A stretch of DNA of 64,000 nt from UBA4421 sp028228615 (GCA_028228615.1 JAOJBS010000009.1:24530-88529); one strand, 5' to 3'. Positions 45,986-54,355 are shown, numbered from the stretch's first letter. Translations and numbers: made by a program. The notes: generated by a model not told the origin, from the sequence alone.

Positions 45986-46170
45986 AGCTTCTAAATCCCA
46001 TTACTCTTGCCCAGTATTGGATGCTCAATTTGCCCCCAAATACTCTGGCTTTCACATTCCATTCTCGCGCCCTAATGTGACTGTAAGGCCACTACGCGAG
46101 AATATTCAATCCTGATTACATTGCTTGCTCAGGACGTTTAATGCAAGCCCGCAGGCCTGCTGAAAATATC

Positions 46171-46821
46171 CTAATCTTTTGCCGACTCAGCGGCGTCTGT
46201 ACGACTTTGCTGCACTTGGTCGACCAAACCATACTCTTTTGCTGCATCTGGACTCATCCAAAAGTCTCTATCAGTGTCTTTTGCCACTGTTTCAACGTCT
46301 TGGCCAGTATGCTTGGCAATAATTTTGTTCAACTGCTCGCGCATCAACAATATTTCTTGCGCCTGAATTTCAATATCTGAAGCAACGCCACGCGAACCGC
46401 CTGAGGGTTGATGCAACATCATTCGTGAATTAGGCAAGGCATAACGCTTTCCTGGCGCGCCAGCTGCGAGTAAAAACGCACCCATACTGGCCGCTTGGCC
46501 AACACAGAGCGTACTTACGTTTGGCTTAACGAACTGCATGGTGTCATAGATAGATAGACCCGCGGTCACAGAACCGCCGGGAGAATTAATATAAAGGTTA
46601 ATGTCTTTATCTGGATTTTCAGACTCTAAGAACAGCATCTGAGCGACCACTAGATTGGCCATATGATCCTCAACGGGCCCGACCAAAAAGATGATTCGAT
46701 CTTTCAGCAACCTAGAATAGATGTCATACGCGCGTTCACCACGAGCGGTCTGCTCTACGACCATAGGGACCATGCCCAAGCCTTGCGTTGGTTGCGTTAA
46801 TCGATCTCGAATATCTGACAT
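46171..46821 (-). CDS. clpP: ATP-dependent Clp protease proteolytic subunit ClpP
   Basis: The serine protease barrel partner of ClpX, 216 residues. The Ser nucleophile lies in CVGQAASMGAFLLAAG, the His in MMLHQPSGG, and the Asp in DRDFWMSPDAAKEYGLVD. I start at MSDIRDRLTQ with GGAG 8 nt upstream; an upstream TTG frame would start before this site. A TGCCGG/CCGGCA hairpin lies just ahead of the ribosome binding site. It is co-transcribed with tig and clpX. Confidence 0.96.
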   Translation of the reverse strand: MSDIRDRLTQPTQGLGMVPMVVEQTARGERAYDIYSRLLKDRIIFLVGPVEDHMANLVVAQMLFLESENPDKDINLYINSPGGSVTAGLSIYDTMQFVKPNVSTLCVGQAASMGAFLLAAGAPGKRYALPNSRMMLHQPSGGSRGVASDIEIQAQEILLMREQLNKIIAKHTGQDVETVAKDTDRDFWMSPDAAKEYGLVDQVQQSRTDAAESAKD

Positions 46822-46836
46822 TTTTTTCTCCAAGTC

Positions 46837-46854
46837 TGCCGGCATCAACCGGCA
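46837..46854 (-). promoter_or_regulatory. Small hairpin just upstream of the clpP ribosome binding site
   Basis: TGCCGG / CCGGCA, a 6-bp perfect stem with a 6-nt loop, ending a few nt before the GGAG of clpP in the tig-clpP spacer. It may influence clpP translation or mRNA processing. Confidence 0.4.
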
Positions 46855-46917
46855 AATACTGCGCTTATCTAATAATCACTTTTGCCTAACCGGCAGCCTA
46901 CTTTCCGCCCCAACTTG

Positions 46918-48273
46918 CTAGCTGGTGGCTTCCTCGCTGGCTTCCTCACTGGCCTCTTCTGGCGCAGCAATCGCCGCACCGCTGATCACGTCTGTGTAGT
47001 TTGAAACTACCTCTTCTATACTCGCTTGTTCCAATATGAGGTCGACGACCTGATCTTCAAGTACAGCCATTTCAATATTATTCATTTGCTCTGGGTTACT
47101 TCGATACCATTCAATGACCTGTTCTGGCTCGCCGTAAGGTGCAGCAATTTCTTGCAGACGCGCATCGATCTTTTCTGGATCAGCAACCATTGCTTTGCTT
47201 GTCATGATTTCATTCACAACAAGTCCCACTTTAACGCGCTTTTCAGCCTGATCTTGGAACAATGCATCTGGCAAATCTAACTGCTGGGCCTGACTAGGAG
47301 GCATCTGGAATTGGCCCATCATCTGATCTTTAAGCACATGAATTTCACGATGCACAACGTCGTGAGGCAGGGAGAAGTCATGGATTTCGCTCAGACCGTC
47401 CATAGCCTGCTGCTTGACCTGGTTCTTAATCGCATTGTCCAGTTCGCGGGTCATATTGGCTTTCACTTCAGAGAGAAAAGCCTCCTCTGTGGTTTCATCA
47501 ATGCCAAACTTCTTAAAGAATTCTTCATTCATCTCCGGTAGTTGTGTCTCTTTGACATCAATCACCTTGACGCTGAACTGCACTGTTTTACCCTGCATGT
47601 CCTCGGCTTGGTAATCGTCAGGAAATACAGCATCAAAAGTTGACTCTTCACCGGCAGACAAACCCACCACGCCTTTGTCGAAATCAGCGATCATTTGACC
47701 TTTACCGATAGTAAACGCCATGCCTTCGCCGCATGCAGATTCAACCCGCTCGCCGTCCAACATGCCTTCAAAATCAACGGTAATTTGATCGCCGTCAGCA
47801 GACGCGCGCTCAACTATTTCTTGGGTTGCATTTTGCTCACGCAACTTAACAATCATGTCGTCCAAATCGGCGGCCGTAATTTCTGCTGACGGGCGCTTAA
47901 CCGCGATCTTATCGAAATTGGCCAGTTCAACAGAGGGGAATACTTCAAATGTTGCAGTGAACTCAAAATCTATGCCCGGATCCATTTTGATCACATCTAA
48001 CTTCGGCGAACCAGCTGGCGTTAAAGCCTCCTGCTGCACCGCTTCGACAAAGCTGCTCTGCATCAATTCGCCTGCGACTTCTGCACGAATAGCGCTGCCA
48101 TAGCGACGTCTAACTTCCTTCAATGGCACCTTGCCCGCTCTGAAGCCGGGTATTTTTACTTTGCCGCGAGCGTCATTTAAGCGCGCCGCTATCTGGTCTT
48201 CGAACTGATCGCCGTCGATGGTTATGGTTAATCGCCGTTCAAGGCCAGTCATTGTTTCAATAGATACGTTCAT
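46918..48273 (-). CDS. tig: Trigger factor
   Basis: A ribosome-bound chaperone with prolyl isomerase activity, 451 residues. The N-terminal ribosome-binding domain has the signature PGFRAGKVPLKEVRRRYG. The FKBP-type domain, about 150-245, includes QITVDFEGMLDGE, and the C-terminal helical arms form the chaperone cradle. The C-terminus carries three EEAS-like repeats (EEASEEASEEATS). First gene of the tig-clpP-clpX run. Confidence 0.97.
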   Translation of the reverse strand: MNVSIETMTGLERRLTITIDGDQFEDQIAARLNDARGKVKIPGFRAGKVPLKEVRRRYGSAIRAEVAGELMQSSFVEAVQQEALTPAGSPKLDVIKMDPGIDFEFTATFEVFPSVELANFDKIAVKRPSAEITAADLDDMIVKLREQNATQEIVERASADGDQITVDFEGMLDGERVESACGEGMAFTIGKGQMIADFDKGVVGLSAGEESTFDAVFPDDYQAEDMQGKTVQFSVKVIDVKETQLPEMNEEFFKKFGIDETTEEAFLSEVKANMTRELDNAIKNQVKQQAMDGLSEIHDFSLPHDVVHREIHVLKDQMMGQFQMPPSQAQQLDLPDALFQDQAEKRVKVGLVVNEIMTSKAMVADPEKIDARLQEIAAPYGEPEQVIEWYRSNPEQMNNIEMAVLEDQVVDLILEQASIEEVVSNYTDVISGAAIAAPEEASEEASEEATS

Positions 48274-48601
48274 TCTCTAATTCATTCGAGGTGGATACAA
48301 AAGAAATGGGCTAACCAGCGGATTTTGATCCTACTGCCTATTAAGTGCAAACAGGTGCACCCCCTACCAAAAATTTGTTGTGACCCACGCAACCGCGTCG
48401 GTCAAATCGCCGACTATCTTACACCACGAATCATGCAAATGTTTTAGAAATGTTCACCTTTCGTGTGTGACCAAAGACCGCTGCCTAAGCCGTCCAATAT
48501 AGGTCTCAGTTCCTAGGCACGACAGACCAGAACTACCTAGATGAATCTAATTCGACAAGGCAGCCTCTACATAGGACGCGACCACTCGATCAGGTGCAAA
48601 C
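48274..48601. other. Intergenic region upstream of tig
   Basis: About 328 nt between tig and the nitronate monooxygenase gene, both on the minus strand. It should hold the tig promoter. TTGACC occurs on the minus strand near 48397-48402 but lacks a good -10. No gene or RNA recognised. Confidence 0.45.
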
Positions 48602-49732
48602 TCAGTCGTCCATAACGCGACGCATCTTTTCCGTGGCCGCTAAAAAATCCTGCATAAAATCGTACATTACTGACTTACAAGACTGCACTTCATTCATTAA
48701 GCCAACGCCTTGGCCCACCCAATAAGTGGCCAACTGCCTCGCACCAGGATGGCCCCCTTCCGCCATTTTAGTGATTTTGCTCAATGCGGGTTCGCTGACC
48801 AAGGGTTGTAGCGGCATGGGCAATGGATCTGGCGCATCCTCATCTTCCCAAGCATCTGTCCATGGTGATCTCATCTGTCGAGAATACTTACCCGTGCGGC
48901 TACGTGAGCGCACTGTATCTCTGGAATTGGTGGACAACATCTTCTCTTTAATCACCGGTGAAGTGGATGCCTCCGAGGTGGTTAGCCACATAGACCCCGT
49001 CCATGCGCCATGTGCGCCCATAGTCATAGCCGCAGCCATTTGCCGGCCAAGCACAATGCCCCCTGCGGCAAGTACCGAAATATCTTTGAACTCTTTGATC
49101 GCCTCGCAAACCTCAGGCACCAAAACCATAGTAGATACCTCACCACAATGCCCCCCAGCCTCGGTACCCTGTACAACAATGACATCGACGCCAGCCTCGG
49201 CCTGCTTTAAAGCGTGCTCTTTAGCGCCTACTAGCGCAGCAACGGCAACATTGTTCGCTTTACCCAATTCCAGCATGTAGCGCGGCGGCACACCCAGAGC
49301 ATTTGCGATCATCTTAATGGGATGAGCAAAAGCCACGTCCATTAGCGCTGCCGCTTTACTCTCCCCCAAAAACGCATCGCTTGTGCCAGCACTAAAGTCG
49401 TAGATTCCAGCAGTGTCTAACCCATGTTGTGCTAACACCGAGGAAGCAAAATCTCTATGTTCATTAGGCACTAAGGCACTGATGTCGGTGGCTACATCGT
49501 TTTCTTGTGCGGCCATTGTCGTGGGCACAATGATATCTACCCCATAGGGTTTGCCATCAATGTGATCATCTATCCACTTCAATTCAATTTCTAATGCTTC
49601 AGGTGACAAGCCAGCGGCGCCAAGAATACCCATGCCTCCAGCTTTAGAAACCTCCACCACTACGTCGCGGCAATGGTTAAAGGCAAATATTGGAAACTCA
49701 ATACCCAGTTTTTCACATAACTCAGATTTCAT
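48602..49732 (-). CDS. Nitronate monooxygenase / 2-nitropropane dioxygenase-like flavoprotein
   Basis: An FMN-dependent TIM-barrel enzyme of about 376 residues. Family motifs are KLGIEFPIFAFNHCRDVV, KAGGMGILGAAGL, VVQGTEAGGHCGEVSTMVLV with the GGHxG catalytic region, and LAAGGIVLGRQMAAAMTMGA. Homologues oxidise propionate-3-nitronate or act in unrelated oxidoreductions; the substrate is unknown. I start at MKSELCEKLG with GGGGAA upstream; 32 further codons are open in frame but not conserved. It sits where Pseudomonas has tig next to the tRNA cluster, so it belongs to an inserted segment. Confidence 0.82.
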   Translation of the reverse strand: MKSELCEKLGIEFPIFAFNHCRDVVVEVSKAGGMGILGAAGLSPEALEIELKWIDDHIDGKPYGVDIIVPTTMAAQENDVATDISALVPNEHRDFASSVLAQHGLDTAGIYDFSAGTSDAFLGESKAAALMDVAFAHPIKMIANALGVPPRYMLELGKANNVAVAALVGAKEHALKQAEAGVDVIVVQGTEAGGHCGEVSTMVLVPEVCEAIKEFKDISVLAAGGIVLGRQMAAAMTMGAHGAWTGSMWLTTSEASTSPVIKEKMLSTNSRDTVRSRSRTGKYSRQMRSPWTDAWEDEDAPDPLPMPLQPLVSEPALSKITKMAEGGHPGARQLATYWVGQGVGLMNEVQSCKSVMYDFMQDFLAATEKMRRVMDD

Positions 49733-49997
49733 ACTCCGTTCCCCAGCAAAAAATGTAGGGCCAAAACTTAACACAGACACAAAAGATTTTTGGCGAAATT
49801 GGCCCCTTCTTCTCAGCAACAAACCCACTTTAAAACTCAGAGGCGTGAGCGTCGTTGCTCACTCAACCAATGCAATTTACTCCTCAGTCATTACTCACAG
49901 CAGCGTGCGATGGCGGCTTTAAGCTATTGCTTGCACCACACCTTTACCTGAGTATTCTCGAGCATTGTAGAAAATCAAAAATTGAGGACTGACACCC

Positions 49998-50609
49998 ATG
50001 CTAAAATTACATTTTGCGCCGAACTCTCGTGCGGGAAGAATTGTTTGGTTATTAGAAGAATTAGAACTGCCTTACGACATCAACAAAATGGCTTTTCATC
50101 CACAAGACCTAAAGTCGGATGAACACAGAGCACGACACCCTCTTGGTCGGGTGCCGGTTTTGGATGACGCAGATATCACTATCTTCGAGTCAGGGGCTAT
50201 CGTTGAGTATGTCATCGCCCGACATAAAAATGGCGGTCTTAAACCCAGTGAAAATTCCCCTCTGTTTCCAGAGTACCTGCAGTGGTTTCACTATTGCGAG
50301 GGAATGGTTATGCCACCAATCAACACTATTGTTGTACAAACCGTGCTATTACCACCAGATCGGCGCGACGAGAAAGCACTCAGCCAAGCCCAACGACTTT
50401 TAACCAAGGCCTTAGAACCGGTCAACGAGGCATTAGCTGGCAGAGACTATTTGATAGGCGATTTTTCAGCCGCAGACATCATGCTAGGCCACGCATGTTT
50501 TATGGGTAACCGACTGGGCTGTGTAGGAGAAGAAATGCCCCACCTAAAAGCTTACGTTGAGCGCGTAGCAAACCGGCCAGCGTTTAAAACCGCCATAGAA
50601 ATGCAGTAA
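49998..50609 (+). CDS. Glutathione S-transferase
   Basis: 203 residues. An N-terminal thioredoxin-like domain (MLKLHFAPNSRAGRIVWLLE, HPLGRVPVLDDADITIFES with the glutathione-binding Pro and Glu-Ser) is followed by a helical C-terminal domain (GDFSAADIMLGHACFMGNRL). It conjugates or reduces electrophiles with glutathione in the cytoplasm. GAGGA lies 10 nt before the ATG. It is oriented opposite to its neighbours and fits a detoxification segment. Confidence 0.88.
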   Translation: MLKLHFAPNSRAGRIVWLLEELELPYDINKMAFHPQDLKSDEHRARHPLGRVPVLDDADITIFESGAIVEYVIARHKNGGLKPSENSPLFPEYLQWFHYCEGMVMPPINTIVVQTVLLPPDRRDEKALSQAQRLLTKALEPVNEALAGRDYLIGDFSAADIMLGHACFMGNRLGCVGEEMPHLKAYVERVANRPAFKTAIEMQ

Positions 50610-50687
50610 CAAATGGACGGGGTTTTATACAGGAGGTTGGGACTAGATCTAAACCCGTTCGCCCTTGAGTAAAACCCAGAAACAAAA

Positions 50688-50740
50688 AAGCACATGGCAA
50701 ACGAAGGGCTTAAGCGGGGCGAACGATAGCGTGCGAACCC
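50688..50740 (-). repeat. Degenerate copy of the tRNA-His 3' end and its downstream flank
   Basis: The 13-mer ACGAAGGGCTTAA at 50701-50713 also occurs at 53639-53651, next to the 3' end of tRNA-His. On the tRNA side the next 26 nt match at 18 positions, ending in the GAACCC of the T-arm. On the other side about two thirds of the bases match. The rest of the tRNA is not present here. Confidence 0.6.
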
Positions 50741-50775
50741 TCTAGCTTTCAGCCACGGCTTGGATCAGCCCGGCT

Positions 50776-50808
50776 CAGTTCAGTTCAGTTCAGTTCAGTT
50801 CAGTTCAG
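50776..50808. repeat. CAGTT pentamer array
   Basis: Six full CAGTT units plus a partial unit (CAG), intergenic between the glutathione transferase and aldehyde dehydrogenase genes. Confidence 0.95.
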
Positions 50809-50931
50809 ACTAGCGCATCTGGGCGCGTAAATACCTAGCAACTGGGCACAGCTACTGCTACTGCGCGCACCAACGGTCATTTTCAGCGAACTGACAATGA
50901 CCGTGCAGAGGTTTCTGCTACGGCGTTAAAA

Positions 50932-52392
50932 TCAAATTGAGCCAAGAATTGAGCTTATTTTCTTTCGGAACTTTGGCCCAAATGGCGGTCGCGCACCAAT
51001 GATTGGCAACACATCAATCATGGTTTGGCTGTAAATCGCCCGCGGATGGCTCATGTTTCTAAACCCTTCCGGACCGTGATAGGCACCCATACCAGAAGCA
51101 CCAAAGCCACCAAATGGCAGATCCTCTTGTACATAGTGAAGCGTAATATCGTTAATACAGACACCACCACTTTGCACGTGGCTCAGCAAATACTCTTGCT
51201 CACTTTTATCTTTGCCAAAATAGTACATGGCGAGAGGGTTTCGACGGGGTTCAATCTTATCCGGAACTTCGCTGATATCAGCATAGGTCATGACAGGGAG
51301 GATAGGGCCAAAAATTTCCTCATGCATAACCTGCATATCTTCATTGACGTTCTGGAGAATGTGCAGAGGCATACGACGATTATCTTTAGACGCACGAGTC
51401 TTCTCAGCACCGACTATGGTGAGCTTGGCGCCTTTAGAAACAGCATCATCAATATAGTTCTGCAACCTAGCAAAGTGCCTTTCGTTGAAGACACCCGCAT
51501 AATCCGTGTTGTCGGTGATGTTGGGATACATTGACTGCGTCTCATGAATAACCCTTGCAATTAGCTGCTCTTCCAGCTCCTCAGGCACCAAGACATAGTC
51601 TGGTGATAGGCAGAGTTGTCCACCGTTCAAGAGCTTCCCGAAAGCCAGGCGAGTTCCGGCGAGATCAAGTTTTGCACTGCGTCCAATGACGACAGGTGAT
51701 TTGCCGCCAAGCTCTAGAGTGACAGGAACGAGGTTTTTTGCAGCGGATTGCATCACTTGCCGACCAACGTGAGTGGACCCAGTAAACAAAAGGTGATCGA
51801 ACGGCAGCTCCGCAAATCTTTGACTGACATCTGCGCCGCCGGTGACAACCGCCACCTCATCCTCTGAAAAATATTCCGGCACAACTTCTGCAAACAGAGC
51901 CGCAGTTTCAGGCACGTATTCTGACGGTTTCAATAATGCTCGGTTACCAGCTGCCAGCGCACTGGTCAAAGGCGCCACCGTCAGACCGAAGGGCAGGTTC
52001 CAGGGGGAAATAATACCCACAACGCCCTTTGGGAAATATCTGACCTGTCCCTTCCCACCCAAAAAATTCATCGGTTTGTTGGTTTTGCGCGTTTCAGGTT
52101 TCATCCACGCTTTTAGATGTTTCATCGAGTAGTCGATGGCTTCGACCTTTGATGCAAACTCCGAGAACAAACTGAATTCGTAAGATCGCGCACCGTTGAA
52201 TTCGCGTTTTGTTGTGGTGGCAAACTCTGTCTTGTTTTCAACAATCAGTGCTTTGAGTCTTTTTAGACGGTCAATTCGTGTTGCATAGGTGACCTCGCCC
52301 TCTGCACGGAAATTGCTTCTTTGTCGCTGGACTAACGCATCTAGATTCTGGACCGCTAATTCTGTGACGTTGTTGTGCTCTGCTTCGCTCAT
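50932..52392 (-). CDS. Aldehyde dehydrogenase, coniferyl-aldehyde dehydrogenase type
   Basis: A 486-residue NAD(P)-dependent aldehyde dehydrogenase. The catalytic Glu is E227 (VTLELGGKSP) and the nucleophile C261 (GGQLCLSPDYVLVP), with NAD-site LLFTGSTHVGRQV and ISPWNLPFGL. The LCLSPDYVLVP motif and C-terminal ARPPFGPKFRK are typical of the coniferyl aldehyde dehydrogenase (CalB-like) branch. The true substrate may be another aromatic or aliphatic aldehyde. AGGA lies 9 nt before the ATG. It is downstream of the TetR gene by 42 nt and probably controlled by it. Confidence 0.88.
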   Translation of the reverse strand: MSEAEHNNVTELAVQNLDALVQRQRSNFRAEGEVTYATRIDRLKRLKALIVENKTEFATTTKREFNGARSYEFSLFSEFASKVEAIDYSMKHLKAWMKPETRKTNKPMNFLGGKGQVRYFPKGVVGIISPWNLPFGLTVAPLTSALAAGNRALLKPSEYVPETAALFAEVVPEYFSEDEVAVVTGGADVSQRFAELPFDHLLFTGSTHVGRQVMQSAAKNLVPVTLELGGKSPVVIGRSAKLDLAGTRLAFGKLLNGGQLCLSPDYVLVPEELEEQLIARVIHETQSMYPNITDNTDYAGVFNERHFARLQNYIDDAVSKGAKLTIVGAEKTRASKDNRRMPLHILQNVNEDMQVMHEEIFGPILPVMTYADISEVPDKIEPRRNPLAMYYFGKDKSEQEYLLSHVQSGGVCINDITLHYVQEDLPFGGFGASGMGAYHGPEGFRNMSHPRAIYSQTMIDVLPIIGARPPFGPKFRKKISSILGSI

Positions 52393-52434
52393 AATAATTT
52401 TCCTAAATTGCCCTGCATTTTTTTATTTGTTGAT

Positions 52435-53130
52435 TCAACTAAACTTTTGGCTAGATGTTGGTGTGGCTTCTGCACGAATGCCTTCAATGATACGAACGAC
52501 ATTCCTGACGAAGAGTGGTTCAGAGGCAAAACTGGCGATGAGATCCTGGACATCGTCAGGCAACTCTTCATTAACAAGCGAGGGACCCTGGTCAGCGCCC
52601 ATCGAACCAATCAGCAGAACACCCATTGTTTTCACTACCTCCGTAGCTTGCGCTTTGCTCAATTTGAGAGAAGTTGACGTGGCCTTTGCAACGACTTCCA
52701 CCTGCCTTATGAACACGCGCTTAGACTCGATTAATCTTGGAATCGCAACATTGTGTTCGATGACATGTTCAAGCCTGATGAGCAAGGGCAAGAAGGTGCC
52801 ATCCGCCACGGCGGTGTTATACAGCGCCCGAGCATACGTCTCGCTGGTCATGGAAGCAGATAAGTAACCTATAAAAACCTGGCTCCATCGAATGAGACTT
52901 TGCTCATAAAGGGTCAGAAAGAGCTCTTCCCTAGTTTTGAAGTAAAGATAGAGCGTGCCTTTGACGACCCCGGATTTCTTGGCAAGTTGGGTCATAGAAA
53001 ATGCCTCGTAGCCAACGTCAAGGAAATGTGTTTCGGCAGCCTCCAGCACGGCTTGCCGCCGCTGCGCCTTTTGTTCAGCGCTTCTCGCCCTCCGATTAAT
53101 TGCAACGACTGAATTCACATTTGTATCCAA
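52435..53130 (-). CDS. TetR-family transcriptional regulator
   Basis: 231 residues. The N-terminal helix-turn-helix (RRQAVLEAAETHFLDVGYEA, MTQLAKKSGVVKGTLYLYFK, about 24-75) is typical of TetR, followed by a helical ligand-binding domain with no recognisable ligand. It is the first gene of a regulator-aldehyde dehydrogenase operon. Palindromes upstream at 53151-53171 and 53187-53198 could be its operators, which suggests autoregulation and repression of the dehydrogenase until an aldehyde or aromatic inducer appears. Confidence 0.88.
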   Translation of the reverse strand: MDTNVNSVVAINRRARSAEQKAQRRQAVLEAAETHFLDVGYEAFSMTQLAKKSGVVKGTLYLYFKTREELFLTLYEQSLIRWSQVFIGYLSASMTSETYARALYNTAVADGTFLPLLIRLEHVIEHNVAIPRLIESKRVFIRQVEVVAKATSTSLKLSKAQATEVVKTMGVLLIGSMGADQGPSLVNEELPDDVQDLIASFASEPLFVRNVVRIIEGIRAEATPTSSQKFS

Positions 53131-53150
53131 CTATTTTTTACCTGTTTGTT

Positions 53151-53171
53151 CGACCGGTCTATAGCAGGTCG
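53151..53171. promoter_or_regulatory. Candidate TetR operator overlapping a -10-like element
   Basis: Arms CGACC and GGTCG flank an 11-nt centre that contains TATAG; within it is the palindrome GACCGGTC. It lies 20 nt upstream of the TetR start. Confidence 0.45.
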
Positions 53172-53186
53172 CTTCCAAAGAATAAC

Positions 53187-53198
53187 TGACCGTGGTCA
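53187..53198. promoter_or_regulatory. Second palindrome upstream of the TetR gene
   Basis: TGACCGTGGTCA, two 5-bp arms around GT. It shares GACC/GGTC half-sites with the first candidate operator. Confidence 0.4.
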
Positions 53199-53652
53199 TT
53201 TATATAGCTAGCCGTCGATCAATTCAAGTTCACCCTTTAAAAATTGTTTAGGAAAATTGGCAACACGCAGCGTTGAACCAAGATGAGACTGCTCGGAATT
53301 AGACTTTTTCCTGCACAGTCATCTGAGCTAGATTGCTTTTGGAAGATTGCTTATGGACAGCGGCGGATTGCCAGCTTTGCAGCCAAAATGGGGGACAAGA
53401 ATGTTGCAGCCACCAGACGACACAGCCCGAGGAAGCTCACATAGTCGTCATAGATTTAGGAGAAGGAGTTGGACAAATTTGTAGGACAGCGCTTTAGGGG
53501 CATGCTGCGAAGAGGATTCTGCCCACCTAGGCCGGCTTTAGATACGCGGTTGAGAGCACCATGCAGAATGAGATTTTGGCAGCTACTTTGTAAAAAATGC
53601 GGGCAAGTCGGCCTGAGAAACTAACAAGCGCTTAGCGAACGAAGGGCTTAAA

Positions 53653-53729
53653 TGGGGTGGACGATGGGGTTTGAACCCACGACCGCCGGAATCACAATCC
53701 GGAGCTCTACCAACTGAGCTACGCCCACC
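53653..53729 (-). tRNA. tRNA-His (GTG)
   Basis: A full cloverleaf on the minus strand: acceptor GTGGGCG/CGTCCAC, D-stem GCTC/GAGC, anticodon stem CCGGA/TCCGG with loop TTGTGAT (anticodon GTG), T-arm GTGGG-TTCAAAC-CCCAT. The histidine-specific extra G(-1) faces discriminator C73. CCA is encoded. Confidence 0.98.
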
Positions 53730-53879
53730 ATTAAGCCGGGAATTATAGGGATGTGTTCATCAGGACGCCAGAGGTTTTCAGTCTTCTCGCGGAATAGATC
53801 GCACATTCGGCGTTTAAATCTGTATCGAGCCGATAAATAGAGCTGCATAAGTGGGTAGAGCCAGCCGAAATCGACAACT

Positions 53880-53974
53880 GACTTATATCTAGGGGCACAG
53901 GGAGTCGAACCCCGAACCTACGCCTTAGAAGGGCGTTGCTCTATCCAGTTGAGCTATACCCCCAGATATAAGTC
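53880..53974. repeat. Inverted repeat flanking tRNA-Arg
   Basis: GACTTATATCT at 53880-53890 and AGATATAAGTC at 53964-53974 are perfect reverse complements bracketing the tRNA, so the precursor could form an 18-bp stem including the acceptor. Confidence 0.9.
53890..53963 (-). tRNA. tRNA-Arg (TCT)
   Basis: A minus-strand cloverleaf: acceptor GGGGGTA/TGCCCCT (G1 pairs with U72), D-stem GCTC/GAGC, anticodon stem ACGCC/GGCGT with loop CTTCTAA (anticodon TCT), T-arm CGGGG-TTCGACT-CCCTG, discriminator A. CCA is not encoded. The flanks form an 11-bp inverted repeat continuing the acceptor stem. Confidence 0.95.
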
Positions 53975-54075
53975 ACCTCTTCAATCAATAGATGTAGTCA
54001 CTGGCAAAGGATTGAAGAACTTGGGTGAGCGTTGAAAGGTGCCTGTTGAAAAGGGTTTTTAGATGCCGATAAAAA

Positions 54076-54152
54076 TGGTCGGGGTAGAGAGATTCGAACT
54101 CCCGACATCCTGCTCCCAAAGCAGGCGCGCTACCAGACTGCGCTATACCCCG
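54076..54152 (-). tRNA. tRNA-Pro (TGG)
   Basis: A minus-strand cloverleaf: acceptor CGGGGTA/TACCCCG, D-stem GCGC/GCGC, anticodon stem CCTGC/GCAGG with loop TTTGGGA (anticodon TGG), T-arm GGGAG-TTCGAAT-CTCTC, discriminator A, CCA encoded. First tRNA of the cluster. Confidence 0.98.
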
Positions 54153-54187
54153 AATAACTGCACCAACTTCGCTGCGGCTTGGAGCGC

Positions 54188-54216
54188 ATCATACTGATCA
54201 AAAAAATAGTGGTCAA
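54188..54216 (-). promoter_or_regulatory. Sigma-70 promoter of the tRNA cluster
   Basis: On the minus strand TTGACC, exactly 17 nt, TATGAT, followed by a GCGC-rich discriminator typical of stringently controlled stable-RNA promoters. It ends about 36 nt before tRNA-Pro. Confidence 0.85.
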
Positions 54217-54355
54217 ACTACTTCGCTGCTTTTTAGTCAATATTGCCTCTATTCGACATGAAACACACTGGCACTGCCCCAACCAAGAGAAAAACTTGGT
54301 TCGAAAGTTAGTGAAAGGTGAAGCTGAGTAGTAAACTGTCGTTTTAGGAGAACAC

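Larger units (their letters stand above)
50610..50931. other. Intergenic region with tRNA-like fragment and pentamer repeat
   Basis: About 322 nt with no gene. It holds the degenerate copy of the tRNA-His 3' region and a CAGTT array, both listed separately. Confidence 0.6.
53131..53652. other. Non-coding region between TetR gene and tRNA-His
   Basis: About 520 nt. Apart from the two palindromes at the TetR end and the tRNA-flank repeat at the other end (53619-53652), I see no gene, transposase remnant or RNA structure; stops are frequent in all frames. Confidence 0.55.

Noticed and set aside
45726..46115. 129-codon plus-strand frame antisense to the clpX start.
   Set aside because: Mostly antisense to conserved ClpX zinc-domain codons, with no ribosome binding site or family match.
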